Origin: Candidatus Krumholzibacteriota bacterium | GTDB lineage: Bacteria > Krumholzibacteriota > Krumholzibacteriia > JAJRXK01 | Length of the DNA: 64,000 nt | NCBI GenBank assembly: GCA_029262065.1 | Contig: JAJDAC010000007.1 | Coordinates: 1 to 64,000, forward strand | Direction: 5' to 3' | Shown: positions 1-9,072 of the stretch, piece after piece | Layout of the letters: each line of letters opens with the position of its first letter | Numbering within the stretch: the stretch's first letter is position 1 | Position numbers and translations under genes: made by a program | The notes under the pieces: generated by a model | The model's database searches: none | What the model was told of the DNA's origin: nothing | Seen by the model: only the letters and a program-made list of their open reading frames with translations

Positions 1-128
1 ATTGCGGCTCATTTTCTTCATAGTGGAAACGGGCCCTCGCGACCCGTGGGGCGGAACTCACTCACAACGAACGTCCCTGGACCTTGACCGGCAACCCCCG
101 GTTTGACGGATCCAGACGAGAACCAACT

Positions 129-527
129 ATGAACGCCAACGACCCAAAGACCAAGATCCTGATCATCGAAGACGATCCCGACCTGCGGCTCATTCTGCGG
201 GCCCAGCTCGAGATGTCGAACTATGAGGTATCGGTCGCCGAAGATGGCAAGGCCGGCTTCGAGCGCGCCAAAGAGGTCCTCCCCGACGTCATTCTGCTGG
301 ATCTCATGATGCCCGTCATGGACGGATTCCAGGTACTGAAACGGGTGAAGTCAATCGATGCCTTGGCGGAGATTCCCGTCATCATCCTTACCGCCAGCCA
401 CGACGATCACCACCGCAAGAAGGGCCTGTCCCACTACGCGGCGCACTACCTCACGAAGCCTTATACGCTCGAAGCCCTCAAAGAGATCCTGGCCGAAGTG
501 CTTGCCCCAGCTGCGGAGCCCACTTGA
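129..527 (+). CDS. Single-domain response regulator (CheY-like receiver)
   Basis: Stand-alone phosphoacceptor (REC) protein of about 132 residues, with no output domain. Counting from the chosen ATG, the acidic pocket is D15-D16, the phosphoacceptor is D58 in LLDLMMP, the switch Thr is T88 in IILTAS, and the conserved Lys is K110 in YLTKPY. These are all the residues a functional receiver needs. An in-frame upstream start at 84 exists, but residues before MNAND look non-homologous and 129 begins just before the first beta strand. It is one of only two plus-strand genes and converges on the aspartoacylase-like gene. No histidine kinase is nearby, so its partner and output are unknown; it could act by protein-protein interaction or in a phosphorelay. 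Confidence 0.9.
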   Translation: MNANDPKTKILIIEDDPDLRLILRAQLEMSNYEVSVAEDGKAGFERAKEVLPDVILLDLMMPVMDGFQVLKRVKSIDALAEIPVIILTASHDDHHRKKGLSHYAAHYLTKPYTLEALKEILAEVLAPAAEPT

Positions 528-559
528 TCGTCTGATTTTTCGGGCGATGGGATGGAGTC

Positions 560-1780
560 TCAGTCGCGACGGCCTCGGCTATGCGCACTGGAGATGTCCA
601 CGGTCCGCTCGGGGCGACGAGAGAAAACCAAAGCGCCCCCTTCGCGGCGCACCTTCCGGTAGCCGAAGAACTGCAGCAATCCGCGCGACGCCAATCGCAA
701 CGCGCGGCCCTCCACCCGGAAGCTGTATTCGCCCGGTTCGGCATTGGCCACTCGCTCCAAGCCGGGCAACAGTGTGAGCAGGTAGTCGCCGTGCAACCGC
801 CGCAGTAGCGTGGACCACCACAGCCAGGCTCCGTTACGCGGCGCACCCAGGAAGTAGGCATCGTTGCCCAGGCTCTGGTACAGCGGCATGAGGATTACCG
901 CATCATGCTGGGCGCGCACGTCGCCGCGCCGGTCCCGCCCGAGCTTCTCGCCGACTTTCACCGGTTGAAAGTTCCGGTATCCCGGCTCCATGACGTATCC
1001 ATCCGAGGCCTGCACCGGATGCCGGTAGATGATGCCGGTGACCTTGGGATGATGACGTCGAAGCTCGCGTAGTCGTCGCACATGCGACTCGTATCCGGGA
1101 CAGTCTTTGGCGCGCAGAACCCCCGCGCTTACCAGCGACACCCACAACACCGACTCCAGACAATCGGCCGAGGCGGGATCCTCGCTCTGCCCACCCTCAA
1201 CCGCCAGCACCACATTGCAATGGCGGATCATGAACTCGCCCAGCGTGCCATCGATTGCTTCTTCCAGACCCAGGATGAGTGGCAACGGTAGCCGGCGTGC
1301 GAAGGCACGACTGGTAAGCGTGTCTGAACACAGTGCAAACGGAGTACCCGGGGCCGAAAACGTATGCATGTCCACGAAGATACGATCGAACCCAGGATCG
1401 GCCTTGCCCAGGATATCCACGATGCTCTGGTAGAGCTCGGCCTGCTCGGCATCTTCCACGCGATCGCCTTCGCGGGTTCTCGACAAGAACTCTCGCATGG
1501 CCGTAGGCGACCACAGTCGGTTGAGATCCTGATCGATGAAGCGTTGGTTGCGTTGTAGCCCCGCACGGTTGCCGGCCAGAGCAATAGCGCGACCGACCGC
1601 GGGCGGGCTATGTTCGCCCAGCTGCGCGAAGACGCGCTGGGCCGCCACGACACCCGCGCGCTCGTTACCGTGGATTCCGGCCGTGATGATGAGCGTTGGT
1701 CCGGGGCTATCGCCCTCGTACCGGCCCAGTACACGGTCCTCCCGGCGTTGTTGGGTTCTCGATTGCAAGCGAACATCCAT
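560..1780 (-). CDS. Succinylglutamate desuccinylase/aspartoacylase family zinc hydrolase (M14-like)
   Basis: Predicted cytoplasmic zinc-dependent amide hydrolase of 406 residues. Visible motifs are GIHGNE (zinc ligands H37 and E40), DLNR (85-88), DMHTFS (third zinc ligand H139) and AVEGG with the catalytic Glu at 195, in the order of the AstE/AspA family. These enzymes remove an acyl group from the amine of an amino acid or cleave small amide bonds. The exact substrate cannot be read from sequence. The gene starts 5 bases after the stop of the GCS2-CBS amide ligase, so the two are almost surely co-transcribed and probably act on the same amide bond or pathway. No arginine-succinyltransferase genes are present, which argues against a simple AstE role. 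Confidence 0.85.
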   Translation of the reverse strand: MDVRLQSRTQQRREDRVLGRYEGDSPGPTLIITAGIHGNERAGVVAAQRVFAQLGEHSPPAVGRAIALAGNRAGLQRNQRFIDQDLNRLWSPTAMREFLSRTREGDRVEDAEQAELYQSIVDILGKADPGFDRIFVDMHTFSAPGTPFALCSDTLTSRAFARRLPLPLILGLEEAIDGTLGEFMIRHCNVVLAVEGGQSEDPASADCLESVLWVSLVSAGVLRAKDCPGYESHVRRLRELRRHHPKVTGIIYRHPVQASDGYVMEPGYRNFQPVKVGEKLGRDRRGDVRAQHDAVILMPLYQSLGNDAYFLGAPRNGAWLWWSTLLRRLHGDYLLTLLPGLERVANAEPGEYSFRVEGRALRLASRGLLQFFGYRKVRREGGALVFSRRPERTVDISSAHSRGRRD

Positions 1781-1785
1781 GGAAA

Positions 1786-3696
1786 TCAGTCTCGGAGCTT
1801 TTCCTGAACGAGTTCGGCCGTGATGTCCATGAAATCACGCTCGGTGACCACACCCACCAGCTTGTCGCCACGCACCACCGGCACACACGCCACTTTGTGT
1901 TGGCGCATGAGATTGATGACGTCGAGAGTTGGCGTGTCGGGATCCACGGTAATGGGGTTGCGAGTCATGATATCCGACACCGACAGAGGCTCGGGATTCG
2001 CCCGTGCACGCTTGGAGAGCGCTCGCAGCAGGGAGCGATACGAAACCAGCCCCACCAGATGCTGCTGGCCGTCTTCCACCAACACGTGGCGGATACGATT
2101 CCAGTCCATGAGATTCGCCACCAGATCGATCAGCTCGTCTTCCTGCACCGTATACAAGTCGGTGGTCATGAAATGTTCGACCCGCTGAAAGCTCCGGCGC
2201 CAATCGCCTGCTTCATCGAACGCCGCCAGGCTCCACTCGTGCACCGGTCGACCCAGGTGTTGGCGATTGACCATGGCCGCGGTCAACGCCGACAAACGCT
2301 CGTTCGTCGTGCCCTTGCCCTTGGTTGCCTCCCACGACTGTACCAACCAGTGCGCCCCCGTCTGACGTTTCTCTACTCGCTGCGCGATGATGTCCAGATA
2401 GCGGTCCGCGTCCCGACTGTCAACCTCCTGGCGCTCCAATCCCTCTCGGGCGATCGGCAGAAGCCGCTCGAGCAACAGATCCCGCGCCACGATGTGCTCG
2501 CCATCGAACCATGTAAATTCAGCCGATAGACCCAGTTGCGCCGCCGCGTGGAAGTTGGCGTTGGCGTACTCGAAGGGCAGTCGCTCGGTCACATCTTCGT
2601 AGCGGCCTACCATTCCCTCCATGAGCCCGAACCAGAACGCCGAGTTGGCCACCTCGTCCTGCGCCGTGGGGCCCGACGGTAGGATGCGATTCTCGATTCG
2701 TAGATGAGGTTTTCCCTCAGTACGCCCGTAGCATCCACGGTTCCAGCGGTACACGGTGCTGTTGTGTACCGAAAGAGCCCGTAGCGCGGGCGCCTCACCT
2801 CGGCGCAGGAGCTCGAAGGGATCCTCGGACTTCTCGGCCGCGAGCAACGCGCGGAATCTGGTGATGTCCTCTTTGTAGATCTCGGTGATTCCCTTGTGCA
2901 CATAGTCACGGCCGAACCAGACGCGCGGCGCCGATTCGCGCAGGCTTTCCTGGGTTGCCCGCGTATCCACGGCCTGCTCGAACAGGGCAATGCGTGTTTC
3001 GGCCCAAAGACGACGTCCAAACAAGAGCGGTGAGTTCGTAACCGCAGCCAGGATCGGCGCGGCCACCGCCTGGGCCACGTTGTAGTAGAGGGGAAACTGC
3101 TCGGGGTCTACCTGCAGGTGCGCCTGAAAGCTCGCGTTGCAGGACTCGACCATCACCGAGTCGTGTTTCACCATGAGTTCGTCGACGCCGCGAATACGGA
3201 ACTCGTATGAACTACCCCGCAGCGCCGTGAGAGCATCGTTCAGCGCGAAATAGCGGGGATTCGGCGTCATGTTCTCCAGACCCAGATCCGACATGGCGAT
3301 GGTCGGTAGTATGCCGGTCAGGAGAATCTTCGAGTCGTGGGCAGCCGCGGCGGTACGCGCTTTGGCCAGCAACGTATTCAACTGCTCTTCCAGCTCGCGG
3401 AAGCACTGCCCGCGGAAATCGATGGGATCGAGATTGGCTTCCAGGTTGAACCGCGCCAACTCGGTGGTGAAATGAGGATCCTGCAGGGTTTCCAGAACAC
3501 CAGGCGCGACCGGGGCCGGGCGCCAGTTCTCGTCGATGAGGAACAACTCTTGTTCGGCGCCGATGCGGCGGCGATCGCGCTCGACCATCCCCTTCTCGAG
3601 CATGTGCTCGAGCGCACCAAGATCGTCGAGGATGGCTTGGCTTATGGACCGTCGTTGCTCACCCGATAGCCGGCCTTGGACGTCTTGTTCTCCCAT
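1786..3696 (-). CDS. GCS2-type carboxylate-amine ligase with C-terminal CBS pair
   Basis: A 636-residue protein. Residues about 35-480 match the glutamate-cysteine ligase type 2 fold, with an RRIGAEQELFLI start and internal segments such as KHDSVMVESCNASFQAHLQ that carry the ATP/metal-binding glutamates of the family. Residues about 506-560 and 573-625 are two CBS modules (VEHFMTTDLYTV and VSDIMTRNPITV), ending VVTERDFMDIT. GCS2 enzymes join a carboxylate to an amine using ATP; CBS pairs usually sense adenine nucleotides. I infer an amide ligase under energy-charge control. It is followed at once by an aspartoacylase-like hydrolase. The substrate is unknown; gamma-glutamylcysteine is possible, but no glutathione synthase is seen here. 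Confidence 0.85.
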   Translation of the reverse strand: MGEQDVQGRLSGEQRRSISQAILDDLGALEHMLEKGMVERDRRRIGAEQELFLIDENWRPAPVAPGVLETLQDPHFTTELARFNLEANLDPIDFRGQCFRELEEQLNTLLAKARTAAAAHDSKILLTGILPTIAMSDLGLENMTPNPRYFALNDALTALRGSSYEFRIRGVDELMVKHDSVMVESCNASFQAHLQVDPEQFPLYYNVAQAVAAPILAAVTNSPLLFGRRLWAETRIALFEQAVDTRATQESLRESAPRVWFGRDYVHKGITEIYKEDITRFRALLAAEKSEDPFELLRRGEAPALRALSVHNSTVYRWNRGCYGRTEGKPHLRIENRILPSGPTAQDEVANSAFWFGLMEGMVGRYEDVTERLPFEYANANFHAAAQLGLSAEFTWFDGEHIVARDLLLERLLPIAREGLERQEVDSRDADRYLDIIAQRVEKRQTGAHWLVQSWEATKGKGTTNERLSALTAAMVNRQHLGRPVHEWSLAAFDEAGDWRRSFQRVEHFMTTDLYTVQEDELIDLVANLMDWNRIRHVLVEDGQQHLVGLVSYRSLLRALSKRARANPEPLSVSDIMTRNPITVDPDTPTLDVINLMRQHKVACVPVVRGDKLVGVVTERDFMDITAELVQEKLRD

Positions 3697-3769
3697 GGCT
3701 ACTCATCTCGTCCGGGGCGTCGGTTAGGAAAAATCTCCCCCCTAGATTCTCACACTCCACCCCACCGTG

Positions 3770-4555
3770 TCAGTCCAGAACTCGCCCGTGGCCCCAGCGT
3801 GGGGCCCGTTTGGCCAGAAAGGCCTCCACGCCTTCGATCGCGTCGGGAAGCGCGGCCACCTTATCGAGGTAGGTGCGCATGAGGGTCGGCCACACACTTT
3901 CCAGCGCCTGGTGTTGCGGCCAACGCGAAGCGGTCGCGGCCACGGCGAGCGACGCGGCCGACCGTGTGAGAAACGAGTTCTCCAACCAGGCGCCCAACTC
4001 GACGCCAAGGTCATTCCCTGGCGCTACCCTCTGTACGAGACCCACCTCCAGGGCACGTCGCGCGTCGATCGATTCGCCCGTGAGGGTAAGAAACGAGGCC
4101 ATGCCTCCGCCCACGCGGGCCGGCAACAACGCGGCCGCGGCCGGGGGGAAAACGCCCAGGGAAATCTCCGGACAAGCGAACGAGGCATCGGGAGCCGCGA
4201 GCACCAGGTCGCAGGCGAGCACCAGCTCCAACCCTCCGCCAAGCACCAGACCCTGCACGACCGCGATCGTTGGACCCGGCACCTGCAACCACGCTCGCAT
4301 CCAGTAATCCAGCCGCTCCAGGGCCGGGCCGATTTCGTCGACGCGGTGCTCCTGAACGCTGGCGCCGTAGCTGAAATGCGGTCCGGTCGATTGCAGGATC
4401 ACGGCCGCGCGCGGCGGCCCTTCGCGCAGCCGCTCAGTTTGCACCGTCAGCGATTCGAGCAGAAATTGGTCCAGAACATTGCCACGGCCGGCGTCGAGCG
4501 TAAGCACCGCAACCCGGCCAGCGTGCAGCTCCTGGAAGTGGCAAAGCTCGCTCAT
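3770..4555 (-). CDS. Enoyl-CoA hydratase/isomerase (crotonase) family protein
   Basis: A 261-residue crotonase-fold protein. The oxyanion-hole segments are visible as HFSYGASVQEH (about residues 60-70) and VQGLVLGGGLELVLACD. Both catalytic glutamates of the hydratase branch appear to be present, one in GGLELVL and one in CPEISLGVFPP. The FSYGASVQEH segment resembles dienoyl-CoA hydratases of the benzoyl-CoA pathway (Dch type), but no other aromatic degradation genes are in the window, so the substrate stays open. The gene follows the TPR gene by 10 bases and so looks like part of the transcript that runs out of ftsZ, an unusual place for a CoA enzyme. Confidence 0.85.
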   Translation of the reverse strand: MSELCHFQELHAGRVAVLTLDAGRGNVLDQFLLESLTVQTERLREGPPRAAVILQSTGPHFSYGASVQEHRVDEIGPALERLDYWMRAWLQVPGPTIAVVQGLVLGGGLELVLACDLVLAAPDASFACPEISLGVFPPAAAALLPARVGGGMASFLTLTGESIDARRALEVGLVQRVAPGNDLGVELGAWLENSFLTRSAASLAVAATASRWPQHQALESVWPTLMRTYLDKVAALPDAIEGVEAFLAKRAPRWGHGRVLD

Positions 4556-4565
4556 GGGCGAAGCC

Positions 4566-6233
4566 TCAGACTGGTGTGCTATGAAAAGAAGACGCGCTGG
4601 CCACCGGCTCCGATGTCGGAGGACTCAATGGCGGCATCCATCGCAGTGGGTCCTGCAGTCGCACGGCGGGCTCCAGCCCGAAGTAGCGATTGAGTTGGGC
4701 CAGATGCTCGGCGGCTTCGGCGCCACGACCCGCGGCGCGAAGGCAGAACAGGAGTTCCAACTCGACATCCAACGTGGATGACTCGAGTCGTCGTTCTTCC
4801 TGCAGCTTCTGCAGCGCCTCGGCGTGATCGCCATGGCCGCGCAACAATCGCGCGGCCACCCTGCGAACCTGGGGCATGGATGGATCGATGGCGAGGAGAC
4901 CATTCAGCCGACGTAGAGCGGAACTGGCGTTGCCCTGTTTGCCACGAAGAGTAGCCGCCAGGAGAATGAGTCCAGGATGTTCCGCCGCATTGCCGCTGGC
5001 CGAGTCCAGAATATCCATCGCCTCATCGAGTCGACCGTCGGCCGCGCAAACACTGGCCCGGGCCAAGCTGGCGTCGAGCGAATCCTTGCTGCCCAACCGT
5101 TCGACGAGTTCCAGCGCCCAGCGACCGTCACCACCGTACAAAGCCAGTGCGATAAGGTCGGTCAACACCCGGGGGTCGGTATTGCGATCGTGCGATGAAA
5201 TCTCGCGCGCGGCCGACAAGCGGCCCTGCAGGCCGTGGAGACACACCGCCAGGTGGGTCGCGAGCGCGGGTGGATCGGGTGCGTCGACCACCGGTTCCAG
5301 ATCGGCCAGAGCCGCTTCCAGATCTCCGAGCAGCAGGTGACACACAGCCGAGCCATAGTCCGTGAAGGGCGACCGTGGCGTCTCGCGATCGATCGCGTCG
5401 TAGTGCTCGCGGGCGATCATGATCTCACCGCGGCGCAGGCGCAGCGTGGCCGACAACACGTGCGCATCGGCAAACGACGAATTCCGGCCCAGTGCCTGGT
5501 CCAGATGCTCCAGAGCCGCGTCGTCTTCACCCAATTCGTAGTGGCAGGTTGCCAGTTTCAAGCGCAGATCGGGAAACTGTGGGTTCTCGGTGACGAGCTG
5601 CGTAAACAGATCCCGACTGGTGGACCAATCGCCCTGGTGAAACGCCTGCTCGGCCCGCTGAACCCGCTGTTGGCGCGCCTGCTCGTCGAACAGATGTTCC
5701 CACAGCTCTTCGCGCGTGGGCACCGAAGAGCGTTCTTCCAGAAACGCGGCCAGCGCGTGAGGTCGTGACCGCCCCGCGGCGCGGACCACCGACAACTCGG
5801 ACTCGGCGTTCGCCGCCTCACCCCGCGAGTCCAGGCACATTGCCCGCAGCACGCGTGCTTCGTGAAAAGATTCGTTCAGACCCAACGCAGCCTCGGCCGC
5901 CTGTTCGGCTTCCGTTACCCGGTCAAGTCGCAGCAGGGCCACACCGCGGCGAAAATGCAGATCCGGGTAACCACCCTCCTCGGCCAATGCGGTCTCGAAG
6001 TACGGCAGGGCTTCAGCGTCCTGACCCGCCGATAGCAGCTGCGATCCCAGACGACCCAAAGCCTCCAGGCGGTAGAATCTGGCCAGTGCCGCGTAGGGAT
6101 GGGTGGAGTCGTTCGCCTGACCGAGCGCGCGTTCGAACACGGCGAGCGCCTCGGAGTACGAGCCCTTGTTGAAGAGCTCGATGCCCTCCTGATAGGAACG
6201 CTCGATGTTCCCGCCGAACCACCGCCGGAACAC
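4566..6233 (-). CDS. Tetratricopeptide-repeat protein
   Basis: A 555-residue protein made almost wholly of TPR-like helical hairpins, for example YQEGIELFNKGSYSEALAVFERAL near the N-terminus and further 34-residue units at intervals to about residue 520. It has no signal peptide or membrane segment, so it is predicted to be cytoplasmic. The GTG start lies 3 bases after the ftsZ stop, giving tight coupling with ftsZ. TPR proteins are scaffolds, and the position suggests a role in or near cell division, but nothing in the sequence names a partner. The C-terminal 30 residues are Pro/Ser-rich and probably disordered. Confidence 0.8.
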   Translation of the reverse strand: MFRRWFGGNIERSYQEGIELFNKGSYSEALAVFERALGQANDSTHPYAALARFYRLEALGRLGSQLLSAGQDAEALPYFETALAEEGGYPDLHFRRGVALLRLDRVTEAEQAAEAALGLNESFHEARVLRAMCLDSRGEAANAESELSVVRAAGRSRPHALAAFLEERSSVPTREELWEHLFDEQARQQRVQRAEQAFHQGDWSTSRDLFTQLVTENPQFPDLRLKLATCHYELGEDDAALEHLDQALGRNSSFADAHVLSATLRLRRGEIMIAREHYDAIDRETPRSPFTDYGSAVCHLLLGDLEAALADLEPVVDAPDPPALATHLAVCLHGLQGRLSAAREISSHDRNTDPRVLTDLIALALYGGDGRWALELVERLGSKDSLDASLARASVCAADGRLDEAMDILDSASGNAAEHPGLILLAATLRGKQGNASSALRRLNGLLAIDPSMPQVRRVAARLLRGHGDHAEALQKLQEERRLESSTLDVELELLFCLRAAGRGAEAAEHLAQLNRYFGLEPAVRLQDPLRWMPPLSPPTSEPVASASSFHSTPV

Positions 6234-6236
6234 GGA

Positions 6237-7802
6237 TCAGTCCATGGTCCGACGGAGAAACGCCGGCTTGTCGAGTTCTTCTCGCGTGGGCATCTGCTGC
6301 GCATCGCGACCCTGACCCGAGAAGGCGCCGGGAGCCTCGGGGTCGGGAGCATCTGCATCCTGCTCTTCGTGCAACAGGCGGCTTCGCCCGGCCTCGCGAG
6401 CATCGGTGTCGAAGATCGAAGTCGGTCGACGCACCAACGGACGAATGGTCGTGGGTTCCTGTGCCGTCTCGGGCTGCACGGGAGCCGGAGCCTGGGGTGC
6501 GGGAGGCTGAGCCTCCGCGCCCGACGTGGGCGAATGTGCCGACGCCGACTCCCCACCGCGTGCCTCCATGAAGCGCAGCTCCTCGGCCGGAGAGGCTGGC
6601 GTCGGTGGTGCGACGGGGTCCACACGACTTGCCGCCGGAGCCACCGGCGCCGGTCGGATGGGAATCTCGCGTACGTCGGGATTCGCGGCGGGACGTACAC
6701 TTGGAGCGGTTTCGGGATATACCACGCGGTTCGGCGCCATCTCCGGTCGAACCGGTTCGGACGGCGCCACACGCGTTTGCAATACCGGAGCGGGCGCAGC
6801 CGCCGCGGCCGCGCGATGTTCCGGCTGGGCCAAGTCGCTCTGGGCCGAGCCGAATCCGGTAGCGATGACCGTTACCCGGATTTCCTCGCCCGCGGTGGGG
6901 TCGATGACCGCACCGAAAATAAGGTTCGCGTCGGCGCCCACGGCGTCCTGTACCAGGCCGGTGACCTCGCTCACCTCGTGCAACGTGAGGTCGGTGCCAC
7001 CGGTGATATTCACCAGGACACCCTGCGCGCCACGGACGTCCACGTCTTCCAACAGCGGACTCGAGATGGCGGCGTGGGCGGCTTCGACCGCTCGCCCGTC
7101 ACCTTTGGCCATGCCGGTGCCCATGATCGCGTCGCCCATTCCGGCCATGATCGACCGGACGTCGGCAAAGTCGAGATTCACCAGACCAGGGACGGTAATG
7201 AGATCGCTGATGCCTTTGGTAGCCTGGTAAAGCACCTGATCGGCCACGCGAAACGCGTCGGTCAACGGCGTGTTGGCCGGAACGACCTTCAGCAGTCGCT
7301 CGTTGGGAATGGCGATGAGTGTATCGACCTCGCGCTTCAGCTCTTCCATGCCTTCATAGGCCTGCGACCCACGACGACGTCCCTCGAACGAAAACGGCAA
7401 GGTGACGATACCCACGACCAACGCCCCGAGTTCGCGAGCAATCCGGGCGACAGTGGGTGCGGCCCCGGTTCCGGTGCCACCGCCCATTCCCCCGGTCACG
7501 AACACCATGTCGGCGCCAGTGAGAACCTCAGCTACCGTCGCGTGGTCTTCTTCGATCGCCTTGGCTCCCACGCGCGGATCGCCGCCGGAACCCAGGCCGC
7601 GTGTGACCATGCCCCCGATCTGGACCTTGGTGCCCGCGAGATTCTCGCGGAGCGCCTGCGCATCGGTATTCACAGAGACGAATTCGACGCCCTGGAGTCC
7701 CGAAGTGACCATGCCGTTCACGGCATTGCCCCCCGCGCCCCCGACGCCCACCACGCGGATCTGCGCTTGCCCGGTGAACTCTTCTTCAAACTGGAAGATC
7801 AT
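6237..7802 (-). CDS. ftsZ: Cell division protein FtsZ
   Basis: Tubulin-like GTPase that polymerises into the division ring. The start chosen is the ATG giving MIFQFEEEF; an upstream in-frame ATG would add 17 unsupported residues. Seen are the nucleotide-binding GVGGAGGNAVN (19-29) and the tubulin signature GGGTGTG (107-113). The protein is 521 residues, longer than the usual 380-400, because about 190 residues of Pro/Ala/Glu-rich linker follow the globular core. It ends in the conserved tail LDKPAFLRR, the peptide that binds FtsA in other bacteria. It is the last division gene of the dcw cluster, after ftsA, and the TPR gene follows 3 bases later. Confidence 0.98.
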   Translation of the reverse strand: MIFQFEEEFTGQAQIRVVGVGGAGGNAVNGMVTSGLQGVEFVSVNTDAQALRENLAGTKVQIGGMVTRGLGSGGDPRVGAKAIEEDHATVAEVLTGADMVFVTGGMGGGTGTGAAPTVARIARELGALVVGIVTLPFSFEGRRRGSQAYEGMEELKREVDTLIAIPNERLLKVVPANTPLTDAFRVADQVLYQATKGISDLITVPGLVNLDFADVRSIMAGMGDAIMGTGMAKGDGRAVEAAHAAISSPLLEDVDVRGAQGVLVNITGGTDLTLHEVSEVTGLVQDAVGADANLIFGAVIDPTAGEEIRVTVIATGFGSAQSDLAQPEHRAAAAAAPAPVLQTRVAPSEPVRPEMAPNRVVYPETAPSVRPAANPDVREIPIRPAPVAPAASRVDPVAPPTPASPAEELRFMEARGGESASAHSPTSGAEAQPPAPQAPAPVQPETAQEPTTIRPLVRRPTSIFDTDAREAGRSRLLHEEQDADAPDPEAPGAFSGQGRDAQQMPTREELDKPAFLRRTMD

Positions 7803-7860
7803 GATAGCCCTCCAACGGTGCCCGAACCTTGGCGATCTATAAGTAGTCGCCACTTGTGGA

Positions 7861-9072
7861 TCATACGAGGCGGCCGAACCACCGTTTCACATTATCCCAG
7901 AGTTGGCCGTCGCCCGTGGGGGTGACGATGGCAGTTGCAGTGGGGCTCTCGCTCTCCTTGGCACTCTCCACCAAACCCAATACGGTGGCCCAACTATCAG
8001 GCTGCGCACCCAGATCGTCTCCGGGTGCTCGACGAGCACACGAACGCAGGGCGAATACCTGCTCCGCGAGCTCGACGGTGCCGTCGAGTCGAGATCCACC
8101 GCCGGTCAGGATTATGCCGGACGCAAGCGCTGGTCTGCTTATACCCCACTGTAGTCCTTTTGCAACCAATTCCAGCAGTTCCTGCTGGCGTGCCTCGCAG
8201 ATCGCGGCCACCCGAGCCGCGATTTCCGGAGCAATCTTGGCCTCGGCCGCCGGCTGCGAGACCATCGACGAGCGGAGAGCGCGTCCATGCAGACGCTTGA
8301 ACTCTTCGGCCTGCTCCAGATCCAGGTCCAGACCGAAAGCGAGATCCCGGGTCACGTGGTTGCCGCCGACCGGGATCACCCCACTCTGACGCATTCGACC
8401 CCGATAGAAGAGCGCGTATTGGGAAATCTCGCCGCCAATGTCGATCAGCAGGCAACCATGCTCCCGTTCCTCGTCTTCGATCAGATACCGGCTCGTCGCA
8501 CAGGGGCCGAAAACCAGGGGATCCGCTTTGTATCCGGCCTGCATCACGGCCCGATCCAGGGTACTCACCGACGACTGCGTGCCCGTGATGAGATGGGCGT
8601 CCATTTCCAGACGAGCCCCGATCATACCCACCGGATTCTGGAGCCCGGCCCGGTCGTCCAGGGTGTACTCCACCGGCAGGCAGTGAAGAATCACCCGGTC
8701 AAAAGGAATGCCCATGGAGGTGACGCGCTGACGGGCCAGGTGCAGGTGATCGTCACGCACCGAGCCGCCACTGCTCTCCACCGAGACCACGCCGCGCGCC
8801 GCCAGGCTCCGCACGTTGTCGGCGCTGACCGAGGTAGCCACCAGATAGGGCTCGGCCTCGGCCTCGTGGGCCGCGCGGTCCAGCACTTCCCGTATGCCCT
8901 CGACCACCGCCGGCAGGTCACTCAGCTCGCCGCGGGTGAGACCGCGTGCGGGAAGGGAGGCATGGCCAAGAATGGACACTCCTCCCCTCCCGTCCGGCTC
9001 GGCTACCACGGCTCGAAATCGTGTCGTTCCCAGATCGAGAGCGGCCAATACACGCGAATCGTCCAACATCAT
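7861..9072 (-). CDS. ftsA: Cell division protein FtsA
   Basis: Actin-like ATPase that anchors FtsZ to the inner membrane. From the ATG at 9072 (a second ATG follows directly) the product is about 404 residues, beginning MMLDDSRVLAALDLGTTRFRA with the phosphate-1 motif DLGTT. Later come LIDIGGEISQYA (phosphate 2) and GIILTGGGSRLDG (adenosine motif). The last eleven residues, DNVKRWFGRLV, form the expected amphipathic membrane-targeting helix. The much longer open frame upstream is the shadow of ftsQ. The start overlaps the ftsQ stop as ATGA, supporting the choice and translational coupling. Confidence 0.97.
   Translation of the reverse strand: MMLDDSRVLAALDLGTTRFRAVVAEPDGRGGVSILGHASLPARGLTRGELSDLPAVVEGIREVLDRAAHEAEAEPYLVATSVSADNVRSLAARGVVSVESSGGSVRDDHLHLARQRVTSMGIPFDRVILHCLPVEYTLDDRAGLQNPVGMIGARLEMDAHLITGTQSSVSTLDRAVMQAGYKADPLVFGPCATSRYLIEDEEREHGCLLIDIGGEISQYALFYRGRMRQSGVIPVGGNHVTRDLAFGLDLDLEQAEEFKRLHGRALRSSMVSQPAAEAKIAPEIAARVAAICEARQQELLELVAKGLQWGISRPALASGIILTGGGSRLDGTVELAEQVFALRSCARRAPGDDLGAQPDSWATVLGLVESAKESESPTATAIVTPTGDGQLWDNVKRWFGRLV

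Noticed and set aside
1-128. Promoter or gene upstream of the response regulator
   Set aside because: TTGACC at 84 has no -10 at proper spacing and no coding pattern was seen; nothing that I can support.
6099-7925. Plus-strand open frame of 608 codons opposite ftsZ
   Set aside because: Arg/His/Gly-rich, no family similarity, and wholly antisense to a certain gene; GC-rich codon shadow.
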